From NCBI GenBank assembly GCA_020849725.1, contig JADLAZ010000049.1:1-28264 (forward strand): 28,264 bases of DNA, given 5' to 3'. This document shows, piece by piece, positions 7,479-15,127 of this stretch. The position numbers were made by a program, and so were the translations under genes. The notes beneath the pieces are model-generated. The model did not search any database, was not told the DNA's origin, and saw only the letters and a program-made list of their open reading frames with translations. Every line of letters begins with the position of its first letter. Position 1 is the first letter of the stretch. The stretch comes from Chloroflexota bacterium (lineage in GTDB: Bacteria > Chloroflexota > Chloroflexia > Thermomicrobiales > JADLAZ01).

Positions 7479-8362
7479 TGGGCGATGTAGACCAGCTCGC
7501 CGCGCGCGATCTGAGCCTGGCGCTCGGCGATCCAGGCGGCGAAGCGGTCCTGGTCGAGCGCCGGCGAGCCGGCCAGCGCGCCGCGCACGGTCTCGACGAT
7601 GAACGACAGGAAGAATGCCTCGTCGGCCGGGTAGCCATCCGGCCCGGCGACGACGACCCAGTCGGACGCGCCGGCGGCCAGCACCGTCGCCCCGGCCGCC
7701 CGCACGTGGCCGATCAGGTGGCGGCCGGCGCGGCTGTCGCCCGACGGCCGGCCGGCAGTGACGCGCTCGTCCATCGTGCGGTGGTAGAGCGCCTCGATCT
7801 GGTCGTCCAGCGCCGGGTCAATTGCCGGCTGAAAGATAGTCGCGCCGTCGAAGGTGATCGTCAGGTAGAGCAACCCGCCGGGCCGGACCAGCGCCAGCAG
7901 CCCCGGCAGCACGACCGGGATCGGCAGCAGGTCCAGCACCGCATGTGCGACGAGCAGGTCCCAGGCGCGCCGGCCGCGCTCGGCGGCGACGAAGGCGTCG
8001 ATGTCCGCCGCGATGAGTTCGACGACGAGGTCGTGGTCGGGACCGGTCAGGCGCAGTTCGCCGGCCGTGGCGGTGGCTGCCAGTCCGTGCCCGGCCGCCC
8101 AGTGCGGCAGCCGGCGGCTGGCCTCGGCCAGCAGCGTCGGCTCGGCATCAACCGCCGTGATCGTCGCCCGCGTCAGCAGCTCCCACTCGATCAGCCGCTC
8201 AATCATCGTGCCGGTGCCGGCGCCGATCTCCAGCACGCGCGGCGCTCGCGCCAGTGCCGGCAGCGCCTGGCGCAGCGTATCCCAGACGTGGCGGTTGAGC
8301 GCCCGGTCGTCGACGGTGCGCTTGGCGGCCAGGTAGCGGGTGAAATCCTCAGGGTCAACCAT
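7403..8362 (-). CDS. SAM-dependent class I methyltransferase
   Basis: A 319-residue protein with a Rossmann methyltransferase core. Motif I is [11 protein letters not shown] (residues 43-53), followed by the acidic end of strand 2 in ITAVDAEP, and [12 protein letters not shown] with the post-motif [21 protein letters not shown]. The C-terminal third, ending in [19 protein letters not shown], is low-complexity and lies antisense to the MarR tail. The start ATG at 8362 overlaps the end of the MFS gene by eight bases, so the two are translationally coupled. A transporter-methyltransferase pair suggests modification and export or import of a small molecule, but the substrate cannot be read from sequence. 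Confidence 0.87.
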   Translation of the reverse strand: MVDPEDFTRYLAAKRTVDDRALNRHVWDTLRQALPALARAPRVLEIGAGTGTMIERLIEWELLTRATITAVDAEPTLLAEASRRLPHWAAGHGLAATATAGELRLTGPDHDLVVELIAADIDAFVAAERGRRAWDLLVAHAVLDLLPIPVVLPGLLALVRPGGLLYLTITFDGATIFQPAIDPALDDQIEALYHRTMDERVTAGRPSGDSRAGRHLIGHVRAAGATVLAAGASDWVVVAGPDGYPADEAFFLSFIVETVRGALAGSPALDQDRFAAWIAERQAQIARGELVYIAHQLDVLARAPGGGAAAASSGGDEST

Positions 8363-9653
8363 GCGGCTTCTCGCCTGTCGTCGACACGAGCGCCGGCTGG
8401 GTGACGTGCGCCCGATCGGCCAGCAGCGTGGCAGCGGCCGCGACGCCGGTCAGCGCCGCCACCATCCCGAAGGCGAGCGCGTAGTTGCCGGTGACATCAC
8501 GCAGCCCGCCGGCCGCCAGCGGCCCGATCGCCCGCGCCACCGCCAGGATGAGGCCCTGCACCGCCAGGATGCTGCCATAGTTGCGCCGGCCGAAGTAGTC
8601 GGCCACCAGCGCCGCCCGCAGCGGCGTGATCGCGCCGAAGCCGGCGCCATACAGCAGCACGAAGGCGAACACCCAGGCCAGATTCTGCTGGCCGATCAGG
8701 ATCGCCAGCGCCACGACCTGGCTGACCAGCACGCCGGCCAGCACCAGCGCCCGCGACACCCGGTCGCCCAGCGCGTTCAGCGCCAGCCGGCCAGGCAGGC
8801 TGGCCGTACCGACCAGCCCGGCCGCCAGCCCGGCCAGCAGCGGGTCGTAGCCGGCCTCGCTCAGATAGGCGATCAGATGCACGGTCACTGCCACCGAGCC
8901 AAGCAGCGTCAGCGCCATCGCCAGTGACAGCCAGCCGAAGGTGGCGCTCGTCAGGGCCGGGCGCACCGGCCAGCCGGTCACCGGCGGCGGCGCGGCGCCG
9001 GCGGGCGGTGGCTCGCCGTCCGGCCACAGCCCGAGGTCCTCCGGCCGCCGGCGCAGGACCAGCGCGTGCGGCAGGATGGTCAGCAGCGCCAGCAGCAGCG
9101 CCAGCACCTCCAGTGCCGCGCGCCAGGTCAGCAGGACCACCAGCCAGCCGATCAGCGGCACGAATAGCACGCTGGCGAAGCCAGCCAGAAAGGTCAGCAC
9201 CGCCAGCGCCCGGCCGCGCTGGCGCACGAACCAGGCAGCCACGGTCACGAACGCCGGCTCGTAGAGCGTCGCCGCCATCGCCAGCCCCAGCAACCCCCAG
9301 ACGGCATAGAAGGCCGGCAGCGAGTCGACGCGCGCCAGCGCCAGCAGGCCGACCGTCGCCAGCACCGAGCCGCCGGTCATCAGCCAGCGCGCCCCGTAGC
9401 GATCGGCCAGCCGGCCGACCGGCAGGCCGGCGATGCCGCTGATGAGGATCGCCAGCGAGAAGGCGCCGGCCGTCGTCGCGCGCGTCCAGCCAAGCTCCCG
9501 CTCCATCGGCACCAGCAGTACGCCGAAGCCATAGTAGAGGATGCCCCAGGAGACGGTTTCCGTCGCCGCCAGCGTGAGGACGATTGCCCAGCCATAGAAG
9601 ACGCGCCCGCGCGCCGGCACGCCCACGCTAACCGGCCACGCGCGATCGGGCAT
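8355..9653 (-). CDS. Major facilitator superfamily transporter
   Basis: A 432-residue MFS permease of about 12 membrane helices. The signature loop between helices 2 and 3 is [11 protein letters not shown], and the related GDRVSRALV loop follows the central hydrophilic stretch [24 protein letters not shown]. PxxLG-like linker sequence and [11 protein letters not shown] at the N-terminus resemble the oxalate/formate and monocarboxylate porter subfamily. The start is uncertain: ATG at 9653 gives a sensible 17-residue cytoplasmic N-terminus, but its ribosome site is weak and a GTG a few codons later is possible. The stop overlaps the methyltransferase start by eight bases. Confidence 0.88.
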   Translation of the reverse strand: MPDRAWPVSVGVPARGRVFYGWAIVLTLAATETVSWGILYYGFGVLLVPMERELGWTRATTAGAFSLAILISGIAGLPVGRLADRYGARWLMTGGSVLATVGLLALARVDSLPAFYAVWGLLGLAMAATLYEPAFVTVAAWFVRQRGRALAVLTFLAGFASVLFVPLIGWLVVLLTWRAALEVLALLLALLTILPHALVLRRRPEDLGLWPDGEPPPAGAAPPPVTGWPVRPALTSATFGWLSLAMALTLLGSVAVTVHLIAYLSEAGYDPLLAGLAAGLVGTASLPGRLALNALGDRVSRALVLAGVLVSQVVALAILIGQQNLAWVFAFVLLYGAGFGAITPLRAALVADYFGRRNYGSILAVQGLILAVARAIGPLAAGGLRDVTGNYALAFGMVAALTGVAAAATLLADRAHVTQPALVSTTGEKPHG

Positions 9654-9797
9654 CTGGCCGAGATGGCTCCCTACCAGGCGACATAGTCGGCTACCTCGCG
9701 CGGCGGTCAGATGGTCGGATCGTGCGGCCGTGCCAATCGTCGGTGGTGGCCGAAGCACTGTCAACGCGGCCGGTGTGTGCAGGACGCACCAGACATG

Positions 9798-9825
9798 TTG
9801 ACAGACCTGGTGTGGTTGCTATAGA
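9798..9825 (+). promoter_or_regulatory. Sigma70-type promoter of the PLP enzyme-transporter operon
   Basis: TTGACA (9798-9803) and TATAGA (9820-9825) are separated by 16 bases. The -35 is a perfect consensus match and the -10 matches at 5 of 6. Predicted transcription starts near 9832, giving a leader of about 138 bases before the ATG at 9970. This is the best promoter in the window. Confidence 0.7.
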
Positions 9826-9852
9826 GTGCCACCATCGTTACCCACGAGGTTG

Positions 9853-9879
9853 CCAGCGCCGCTCAAGCGTCGGCGCTGG
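9853..9879 (+). other. Leader hairpin upstream of the PLP enzyme gene
   Basis: CCAGCGCCG (9853-9861) and CGGCGCTGG (9871-9879) pair perfectly over 9 bp around a 9-base loop, about 21 bases into the predicted transcript. No T run follows, so it is not a complete intrinsic terminator. It could stabilise the mRNA 5' end or be part of a regulatory leader. Confidence 0.45.
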
Positions 9880-9969
9880 ATGCCGGCATCGGATAGTGCC
9901 GAGGTCTGCTCGGTTAGCCGTTCGGGCATCGTACCGCGCGACGCTGCCAGTTCATCACAGGAGCAATGC

Positions 9970-11022
9970 ATGGCCGACACGATCGCCGCCGCCTCGACGA
10001 CCTGGACGCCGGACGCGCTGGCCGAGCGACTGGCTACGCTGCCACGCATGTCGATCGCCGCGCTGCCGACACCGCTCGACGAGGCGCCCCGGTTGAGCGC
10101 TGCCCTCGGTGGCCCGCGCATCCTCGTCAAGCGCGATGATCTCACCGGGCTGGCGCTCGGCGGCAACAAGGTCCGCCATCTGGAGTTCCGCGTGGCCGAC
10201 GCACTCGCGCGTGGCGCGACCTGCCTGGTCGCCATGAACGTCGCCCAGTCGAATCATGCCCGGCTGCACGCCGCCGTCGCCGCTCGCTTCGGCCTGAAGA
10301 TGTACATCCTGCGGCCCGGTCCGGTCGACGCGCCGGTGCAGGGCAACCTGCTGCTCGACCACCTGTTCGGCGCGACGATCATCCCACTCGGTGAGATCGG
10401 CACTGCCGAGCGCGAGGCCCGGCTGACCGCATTCCTGGCCGAGTTGACCGCCCGCGGCGAGCGGCCCTACCCGGTCATCCGCGGCGCTAACCCGAGCGGC
10501 TACTTCCTCGGTGTAGCGGCCTACCTGAACGCCGGACTCGAATTGCTTGGCCAGCTCCAGGCCCGCCGCCTGACGGCCGACCACATTTTCTTGATCGGCG
10601 GCTCGTCGGCGGCCGGGCTGGCGCTGGCCGGCAAGCTGCTCGGCGCACCCTGGCGCGTCCACGCCATCTCCAATGGCGGCAACCGTGACCAGATGTGGCG
10701 CTCGATCAGCGACGTCGCCACCGGCGGCGCGGCCGTCGCCAACGTGCCGGTGACGCTGGAGCCAGGCGATCTCGATATCCACGACGACTACGTCGGCCCC
10801 GGCTACGGCATCGCCACCGACGCCGCCGTCGAGGCGATGCAGCTGGCGGCCCGCACCGAAGGGCTGATCCTCGACCCGGTCTACACCGGCAAGGCGCTGG
10901 CCGGCCTGATCGGCGAGACCCGCGCGGGTCGCATCGGCCCGCACCAGACAGCCATCTTCATCCACTCCGGCGGCATCCCGATCACCTTCGCCTACAGTGA
11001 GGAGATCCTGGCGCGCCTGTAA
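9970..11022 (+). CDS. PLP-dependent enzyme, ACC deaminase/D-cysteine desulfhydrase family
   Basis: A 350-residue fold-type II PLP enzyme. These enzymes break D-cysteine to pyruvate, ammonia and sulfide, or open 1-aminocyclopropane-1-carboxylate. The PLP-binding lysine is K67 in LALGGNKVRHLEF. The substrate-carboxylate loop is VAQSNHARLHAA (91-102), and the phosphate-binding glycine-rich loop is LIGGSSAAGLALAG. The family ending DPVYTGKALAGLI...IFIHSGGIP is present. The start ATG at 9970 follows AGGAG with six-base spacing. The usual AGA/TGA before QSN is replaced by AMNVA, and the phosphate loop reads GGSSAAG rather than a TGSGGTHAG type, so the substrate may differ from the named enzymes. 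It leads an operon with a solute-binding protein 25 bases downstream. Confidence 0.9.
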   Translation: MADTIAAASTTWTPDALAERLATLPRMSIAALPTPLDEAPRLSAALGGPRILVKRDDLTGLALGGNKVRHLEFRVADALARGATCLVAMNVAQSNHARLHAAVAARFGLKMYILRPGPVDAPVQGNLLLDHLFGATIIPLGEIGTAEREARLTAFLAELTARGERPYPVIRGANPSGYFLGVAAYLNAGLELLGQLQARRLTADHIFLIGGSSAAGLALAGKLLGAPWRVHAISNGGNRDQMWRSISDVATGGAAVANVPVTLEPGDLDIHDDYVGPGYGIATDAAVEAMQLAARTEGLILDPVYTGKALAGLIGETRAGRIGPHQTAIFIHSGGIPITFAYSEEILARL

Positions 11023-11047
11023 CCCCTGCAATGAAGGAGGAGCACCG

Positions 11048-12814
11048 ATGTCCGAGGCACCGACGACCCCGACCCGGCCCTCGCTCACGCGTCGCACCCT
11101 GCTCGGCGGCCTGCTGGCGGCCGCTGGCGTCACCGCGCTGGCCGGCTGTGTCGCCGCGCCGCCACCGACGGCTACTCCCGGCGCCGCGCCCAAGGCCGCC
11201 GAACCAACCAAGCCGGCCGCCGCGCCGACGACCGCCCCGGCCGCCGCGCCCACCACGGCGCCGGCCGCCGCCGCCACGACCGCGCCCGCGCCCGCCCCAA
11301 CGACCGCCGCCGCCGCCAAGCCATCCGGCCCGGTGCCCGACGAGCTGGTGCTGGCCTGGGGCACCAATCAACTGCTGACCAAGGGCCTCGACCCGCAGAC
11401 CCACGTCGGCACCATCGCCGAGAGCCAGCTGCGCCACATGTACGAGCCGCTGGTCGCCATGGACCGCGACCTCAAGACGCACAAGCCGCTGCTGGCGACC
11501 GAGTGGAAGCGCCTCGACGACCTGACGGTGCAGTTCAAGCTGCGCCAGGGCGTCAAGTTCCACAACGGTGAGGAGTTCGACGCCGAGGCGGTCAAGTTCA
11601 GCGTCATGCGCCCGCTCGACCCGGCCAACAACGCCGACGCCCGCACCAGTTACAACATCATCAACGGCGTCGACGTGATCGACAAGTACACTGTCAACAT
11701 CAAGACCGCCAAGCCGGACCCGGTGCTGATGACCCGCCTGTCCGGCTTCTCGATGACCCAGGTCGCGCCCAAGTGGGCCGCCGCCAACGGCATCAAGGGC
11801 TTCGGCGATGGCAAGGAGTCGGTCGGCACCGGCCCGTACAAGCTGACGCAGTGGACGCGCGGCCAGGACCTGGTGATGGAGGCCAACCCCAACTACTGGG
11901 GTGGCGCGCCGCCGATCAAGAAGGTGCGCGTCAAGGTCATCCCCGAGCTCGGCACCCGCGCCGCTGCCGTCCGCTCCGGCGAGGTCCACGTCGCCAAGGA
12001 CATGCCGCTCGAGGAGGTCGACGCCTTCAACAAGAGCGGCAAGGTGATGGCCAAGATCACCCAGAGCAACCGCGTCCCCTTCTACTTCTTCGAGGTCCGC
12101 AAGCCGCCGCTGGACAACGTCAAGGTGCGCCAGGCGATCAACTATGCCTCGAACGTTGACGGCATCATCAAGGCGCTGCTGCTCGGCAATGGCACGCGCG
12201 TGCCGACGATAGTCGCTCCCTGGCACGTCGGTTTCCCCAGCAAGCTGACGCCCTACCCCTACGACCCGGCCAAGGCCAAGGCGCTGCTGACCGAGGCCGG
12301 CTTCGCCAACGGCATCGACCTGACGATCAACCACCTCCAGGGCCGCTACATGAAGGACAAGGAGGTGGCCGAAGCCATCGCCCAGGAGCTGAACAAGGCC
12401 GGCATCCGCGCCAAGACCAACATGCTCGAGGCCGGCGTATTCACCGAGCGCGTCCTGGCCCGCCAACTCGAGGGCCTGGTCTTTGCCAGTTGGGGCAACT
12501 GGATGTTCGATGCCGACAACGCGCTCGTGCCGCTCTTCTCCTCGGCGGTGCGCGACACGATCAACCAGGGCAAAGGCCAGTCGGACCGCCCCTACGGCAA
12601 CCCGGAGCTGGACAAGCTGCTCGACGCCGCCCGCATCGAGCTGGACACTGCCAAGCGCGCCGATCTCTACGAGCAGGCCGGCAAAGTCATGTACGATGAC
12701 GCCGCCGCGCTCTTCATGTACACGCTCTCCGACATCTACGGCGTCAACAACGTTGTCGACTGGGAGCCGCGCAAGGACGAGATGGTCTGGGCCTACGAGA
12801 TGAAGTGGAAGTAG
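11048..12814 (+). CDS. Solute-binding lipoprotein of a family-5 (peptide/nickel type) ABC transporter
   Basis: A 588-residue extracytoplasmic substrate-binding protein. The N-terminus has a twin-arginine motif (LTRRTLLGG, residues 13-21) and a lipobox, TALAGC, with C34 as the lipidated cysteine. An Ala/Thr/Pro-rich linker with TTAPAAAP repeats (about 35-92) tethers the domain. The SBP_bac_5 body runs from about 97: GLDPQTHVGTIAESQLRHMYEPLV, then LRQGVKFHNGEEFDAEAVKFS, then GTGPYKLTQWTRGQDLVMEANPNYWGG. The start ATG at 11048 follows AAGGAGGAGC. It probably captures a peptide or amino-acid-like substrate for the two downstream permeases, and possibly for the PLP enzyme before it. No ATPase gene is nearby. 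Confidence 0.95.
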   Translation: MSEAPTTPTRPSLTRRTLLGGLLAAAGVTALAGCVAAPPPTATPGAAPKAAEPTKPAAAPTTAPAAAPTTAPAAAATTAPAPAPTTAAAAKPSGPVPDELVLAWGTNQLLTKGLDPQTHVGTIAESQLRHMYEPLVAMDRDLKTHKPLLATEWKRLDDLTVQFKLRQGVKFHNGEEFDAEAVKFSVMRPLDPANNADARTSYNIINGVDVIDKYTVNIKTAKPDPVLMTRLSGFSMTQVAPKWAAANGIKGFGDGKESVGTGPYKLTQWTRGQDLVMEANPNYWGGAPPIKKVRVKVIPELGTRAAAVRSGEVHVAKDMPLEEVDAFNKSGKVMAKITQSNRVPFYFFEVRKPPLDNVKVRQAINYASNVDGIIKALLLGNGTRVPTIVAPWHVGFPSKLTPYPYDPAKAKALLTEAGFANGIDLTINHLQGRYMKDKEVAEAIAQELNKAGIRAKTNMLEAGVFTERVLARQLEGLVFASWGNWMFDADNALVPLFSSAVRDTINQGKGQSDRPYGNPELDKLLDAARIELDTAKRADLYEQAGKVMYDDAAALFMYTLSDIYGVNNVVDWEPRKDEMVWAYEMKWK

Positions 12815-12820
12815 GAGCCA

Positions 12821-12844
12821 GGGGTCGGGGGTCGGGGACCGGGG
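12821..12844 (+). other. G-quadruplex-capable tract after the solute-binding gene
   Basis: Four G runs of 4, 5, 4 and 4 bases at 12821-12824, 12827-12831, 12834-12837 and 12841-12844 are separated by loops of 2, 2 and 3 bases. This satisfies the usual intramolecular G4 pattern on the plus (mRNA) strand, seven bases after the lipoprotein stop. It is roughly inverted relative to the C-rich tract at 12994-13050. Confidence 0.55.
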
Positions 12845-12892
12845 CTCAGGAACTTAGGCAGGCTACGTCGTACAGGATGCCTTCATGACAGT

Positions 12893-12983
12893 CGTCACCC
12901 CGGCGACAGCCGGGTCCAGCGCATCGCCAACCAGGACGTCGCCTCCTGGCGATGACTGGATGCCGGCGAAAGCCGGCATGACG
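12893..12983. repeat. 91-bp REP-like nested palindrome in the operon
   Basis: The ends are exact inverted pentamers, CGTCA (12893-12897) and TGACG (12979-12983). The left arm carries the hairpin CCCGGC-GACA-GCCGGG (12899-12914) and the right arm TGCCGGC-GAAA-GCCGGCA (12961-12978). In the centre, ATCGCCA (12923-12929) pairs with TGGCGAT (12947-12953). The arms resemble the widely dispersed CCGGC-type extragenic palindromes of many GC-rich bacteria. This is probably a non-autonomous element inserted between solute-binding and permease genes. Confidence 0.7.
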
Positions 12984-12993
12984 GTGTGAGCCG

Positions 12994-13050
12994 CCCCCCC
13001 GACCCCTGACCCCCCGACCCCTGACCCCCAACCCCCAACCCCCAACCCCC
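12994..13050. repeat. C-rich tract directly abutting the permease start codon
   Basis: Eight C runs (7, 4, 6, 4, 5, 5, 5 and 5 bases) are separated by GA, TGA or AA. The last part is a CCCCCAA heptamer repeated three times, plus a final C5, ending one base before the ATG at 13051. The minus strand can form G-quadruplexes. It leaves no Shine-Dalgarno sequence for the permease. Confidence 0.7.
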
Positions 13051-13977
13051 ATGACTGAATACATCATCCGCCGACTCCTCCAATCGATCCTGGTCCTCTT
13101 CGGCGTCGTGACGGTCGTCTTCTTCATCCTGCGCCTCACCGGTGATCCCGTGCGGCTGATGGTGTCAGAGGCGGCCTCCGATGAGGACATCCAGAACATC
13201 CGGCGCAACCTGGGGCTGGACCGGCCGCTGTGGGAGCAATACCTCACGTATATTGGCAATGTCGCCCGGCTCGACTTCGGCATGTCGCTGCGCCAGACCG
13301 GCCAGCCGGCGATGAGCCTCGTGCTGGACCGCTACCCGGCGACGCTGAAGCTGGCGGCGACGGCGCTGGCGATCTCGGTGACGCTGGCGATGATCTTCGG
13401 CCTCATCTCGGCCGTTAAACGCTACTCGCTCCTCGACAACGTCGTCATGACGGTGGCGCTGTTCGGCCAGTGCGTGCCCAACTTCTGGCTCGGCCTGATG
13501 CTGATTCTCATCTTCGCCGTCCAACTGGCCGTCCTGCCATCGCAAGGGTACGGCGAGGGCAACTCGCGCTACCTGATCCTGCCGGCGATCACGCTGGCGG
13601 CGCCGGTGCTGGCCCGCCTGACCCGGCTGGTGCGCTCGGGCATGCTCGACGTGTTGGGCGAGGACTACCTGCGCACTGCTCGCGCCAAGGGGCTGGCCCA
13701 GCGCGACCTCGTCTTCGGCCACGCGCTGAAGAACGCCGCCATCCCGCTGGTGACGATCATCGCGCTGGACATCGGCGTGTTGCTCGGCGGCGCGGTCATC
13801 ACCGAGACGATTTTCGTCTGGCCGGGCGTCGGCGCGCTGGCGATCGAGTCGATCAACGGCCGCGACTTCCCGGTCGTGCAGGCGGCCGTCTTCCTGATCG
13901 CCGCCACCTTCGTGCTGGTCAACCTGACCGTCGATCTGATGTACACCTGGCTCGATCCGCGGATCCGGCTGCGATAG
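13051..13977 (+). CDS. ABC transporter permease, DppB type
   Basis: A 308-residue inner-membrane permease of the peptide/opine/nickel family. The N-terminus TEYIIRRLLQSILVLFGVVTVVFFILRLTGDP is the classic DppB first helix. Then come SEAASDEDIQNIRRNLGLDRPLWEQYLTYI (the external DppB segment) and the cytoplasmic EAA-type coupling loop EDYLRTARAKGLAQRDLVFGHALKNAAIPL, which docks onto an ATPase. About six membrane helices are present. The start is fixed by homology of the first residues, but it has no ribosome binding site, being immediately preceded by a C tract. It lies 236 bases after the solute-binding gene, and the gap is filled by repeats. Confidence 0.93.
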   Translation: MTEYIIRRLLQSILVLFGVVTVVFFILRLTGDPVRLMVSEAASDEDIQNIRRNLGLDRPLWEQYLTYIGNVARLDFGMSLRQTGQPAMSLVLDRYPATLKLAATALAISVTLAMIFGLISAVKRYSLLDNVVMTVALFGQCVPNFWLGLMLILIFAVQLAVLPSQGYGEGNSRYLILPAITLAAPVLARLTRLVRSGMLDVLGEDYLRTARAKGLAQRDLVFGHALKNAAIPLVTIIALDIGVLLGGAVITETIFVWPGVGALAIESINGRDFPVVQAAVFLIAATFVLVNLTVDLMYTWLDPRIRLR

Positions 13978-14025
13978 GAGGTTCGGATACTAGCGTTGGG
14001 TGCTGGGATAGGGGCAGGGGGAATT

Positions 14026-14119
14026 CCCTCACCCTAACCCTCTCCCAGAGGGAGAGGGGACTGGCGCTGGCGCACCGCAATGTGTTCCCTCTCCCTCTGG
14101 GAGAGGGTTAGGGTGAGGG
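14026..14119. repeat. 94-bp element with perfect 33-bp inverted repeats
   Basis: Arms at 14026-14058 and 14087-14119 are perfect reverse complements over 33 bp, with a 28-base centre. Each arm begins or ends CCCTCACCCTAACCC / GGGTTAGGGTGAGGG and itself contains the hairpin CCCTCTCCC-(3 bases)-GGGAGAGGG. Similar CCCTAACCCTCTCCC palindromes are familiar dispersed repeats in several bacterial groups. It sits between the two permease genes and would form a long stable stem in the operon mRNA. Confidence 0.85.
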
Positions 14120-14164
14120 TTCGTCCCCAGCACGCATCACTCACACTCGTGATCCGAGGCACCC

Positions 14165-15085
14165 ATGTCCGACACGCCGCTGACACTCGCCACCGCGCCC
14201 ACGACGCTGGCGCAGCCCGGCCAGCGCCGGCGGGGCAACCAAGCCTGGCGCCTGCTGCGGCGCAGTCGGCTGGGTATGCTCGGCATCGTCATCCTGGCGC
14301 TGGTGGTGCTGGCGGCGCTGACCGCGCCCATCCTGACCGCCTACGACCCCAACGTTGGCAGTCTGACCGACCGACTACGGCCCCCCGTCTTCGCCGGCGG
14401 TGATGCCTGGCACCCGCTCGGCACCGACCAGCTCGGGCGCGACATCTTCACCCGCATCGTCTACGGCGCGCGGGTGTCGCTGCTGGTCGGGTTCATGGCG
14501 GTGCTGATCGGCGGCGGCCTCGGCATCATCCTCGGCCTGATCGCCGGCTACTATGGTGGCCGCACTGATACGATCATCGGCCGCATCGCCGACATCCAAC
14601 TGGCTTTCCCCTTCCTGCTGCTGGCGATCGCCGTCGTCGCCGTCGTCGGTGCGGGCCTGATCAACGTCATCCTGGTGCTGGCGATCGGCAGTTGGATGCC
14701 CTACACGCGGGTCGTGCGCGGTCAAGTGCTGTCGGCCAAGGAGCGCGAGTTCATCTTCGCCGCCCGCACCATCGGCGCGCGCGACTCGTCGATCATCTTC
14801 CGTCACCTGCTGCCGAACACGCTGCAGCCGGCGATCGTGCTGGGCACTTTTGCGGTGGCGGCAACGATCATCGCCGAGGCGTCGCTGTCGTTTCTGGGGC
14901 TGGGCGTCGGCTCGCAGATCCCGAGCTGGGGCAGCATGCTCGCCGACGGCCGCGCCTACCTGTCGTCGGCCTGGTGGCTGGCGGCGCTGCCCGGCCTGGC
15001 GATCATGGTGACGGTGCTGTCGATCAACATGATCGGCGACTGGGTGCGCGACGTCCTCGACCCGCGCCTGCGCTCCTCCGGCTGA
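14165..15085 (+). CDS. ABC transporter permease, DppC type
   Basis: A 306-residue permease. A cytoplasmic N-terminus (QRRRGNQAWRLLRRSRLGMLG) leads into the first helix (about 37-58). HPLGTDQLGRDIFTRIVYGARVSLLVGF (about 82-110) is the typical DppC signature. The EAA coupling loop is AKEREFIFAARTIGARDSSIIFRHLLPN, and the ending GDWVRDVLDPRLRSSG is also standard. A GAGG six bases before the ATG is a weak ribosome site. It pairs with the DppB-type permease to form the membrane channel. The 187-base gap from its partner contains the 94-bp palindrome, which is unusual because dppB and dppC usually abut. Confidence 0.94.
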   Translation: MSDTPLTLATAPTTLAQPGQRRRGNQAWRLLRRSRLGMLGIVILALVVLAALTAPILTAYDPNVGSLTDRLRPPVFAGGDAWHPLGTDQLGRDIFTRIVYGARVSLLVGFMAVLIGGGLGIILGLIAGYYGGRTDTIIGRIADIQLAFPFLLLAIAVVAVVGAGLINVILVLAIGSWMPYTRVVRGQVLSAKEREFIFAARTIGARDSSIIFRHLLPNTLQPAIVLGTFAVAATIIAEASLSFLGLGVGSQIPSWGSMLADGRAYLSSAWWLAALPGLAIMVTVLSINMIGDWVRDVLDPRLRSSG

Positions 15086-15127
15086 TACACTCAGTCTGAC
15101 GGGATCGACTCGACTGGGAGGCGCGTG

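Larger units (their letters stand above)
9654..9969. other. 316-base divergent gap with a strong promoter and structured leader
   Basis: This gap separates the MFS gene (minus) from the PLP enzyme gene (plus). It holds a near-consensus plus-strand promoter (9798-9825) and a perfect 9-bp hairpin in the resulting leader (9853-9879). CCAG (9789-9792) and CTGG (9807-9810) flank the -35 box as a short inverted repeat. No gene or clear minus-strand promoter for the MFS gene was found. Confidence 0.6.

Noticed and set aside
9832..9969. A known riboswitch (SAM, cobalamin, glycine or T-box) in the PLP enzyme leader
   Set aside because: None of the conserved core sequences could be seen; only one clear hairpin is present and there is no terminator.
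9955..12466. Two long minus-strand open frames over the PLP enzyme and solute-binding genes
   Set aside because: The plus-strand genes have catalytic motifs, a Tat/lipobox signal and strong ribosome sites. The antisense translations are low-complexity.
12994..13050. Telomere-like (CCCCCAA) repeats as a replicon end
   Set aside because: The tract is inside a transporter operon with coding sequence on both sides. The resemblance to telomeric repeats is only in base composition.
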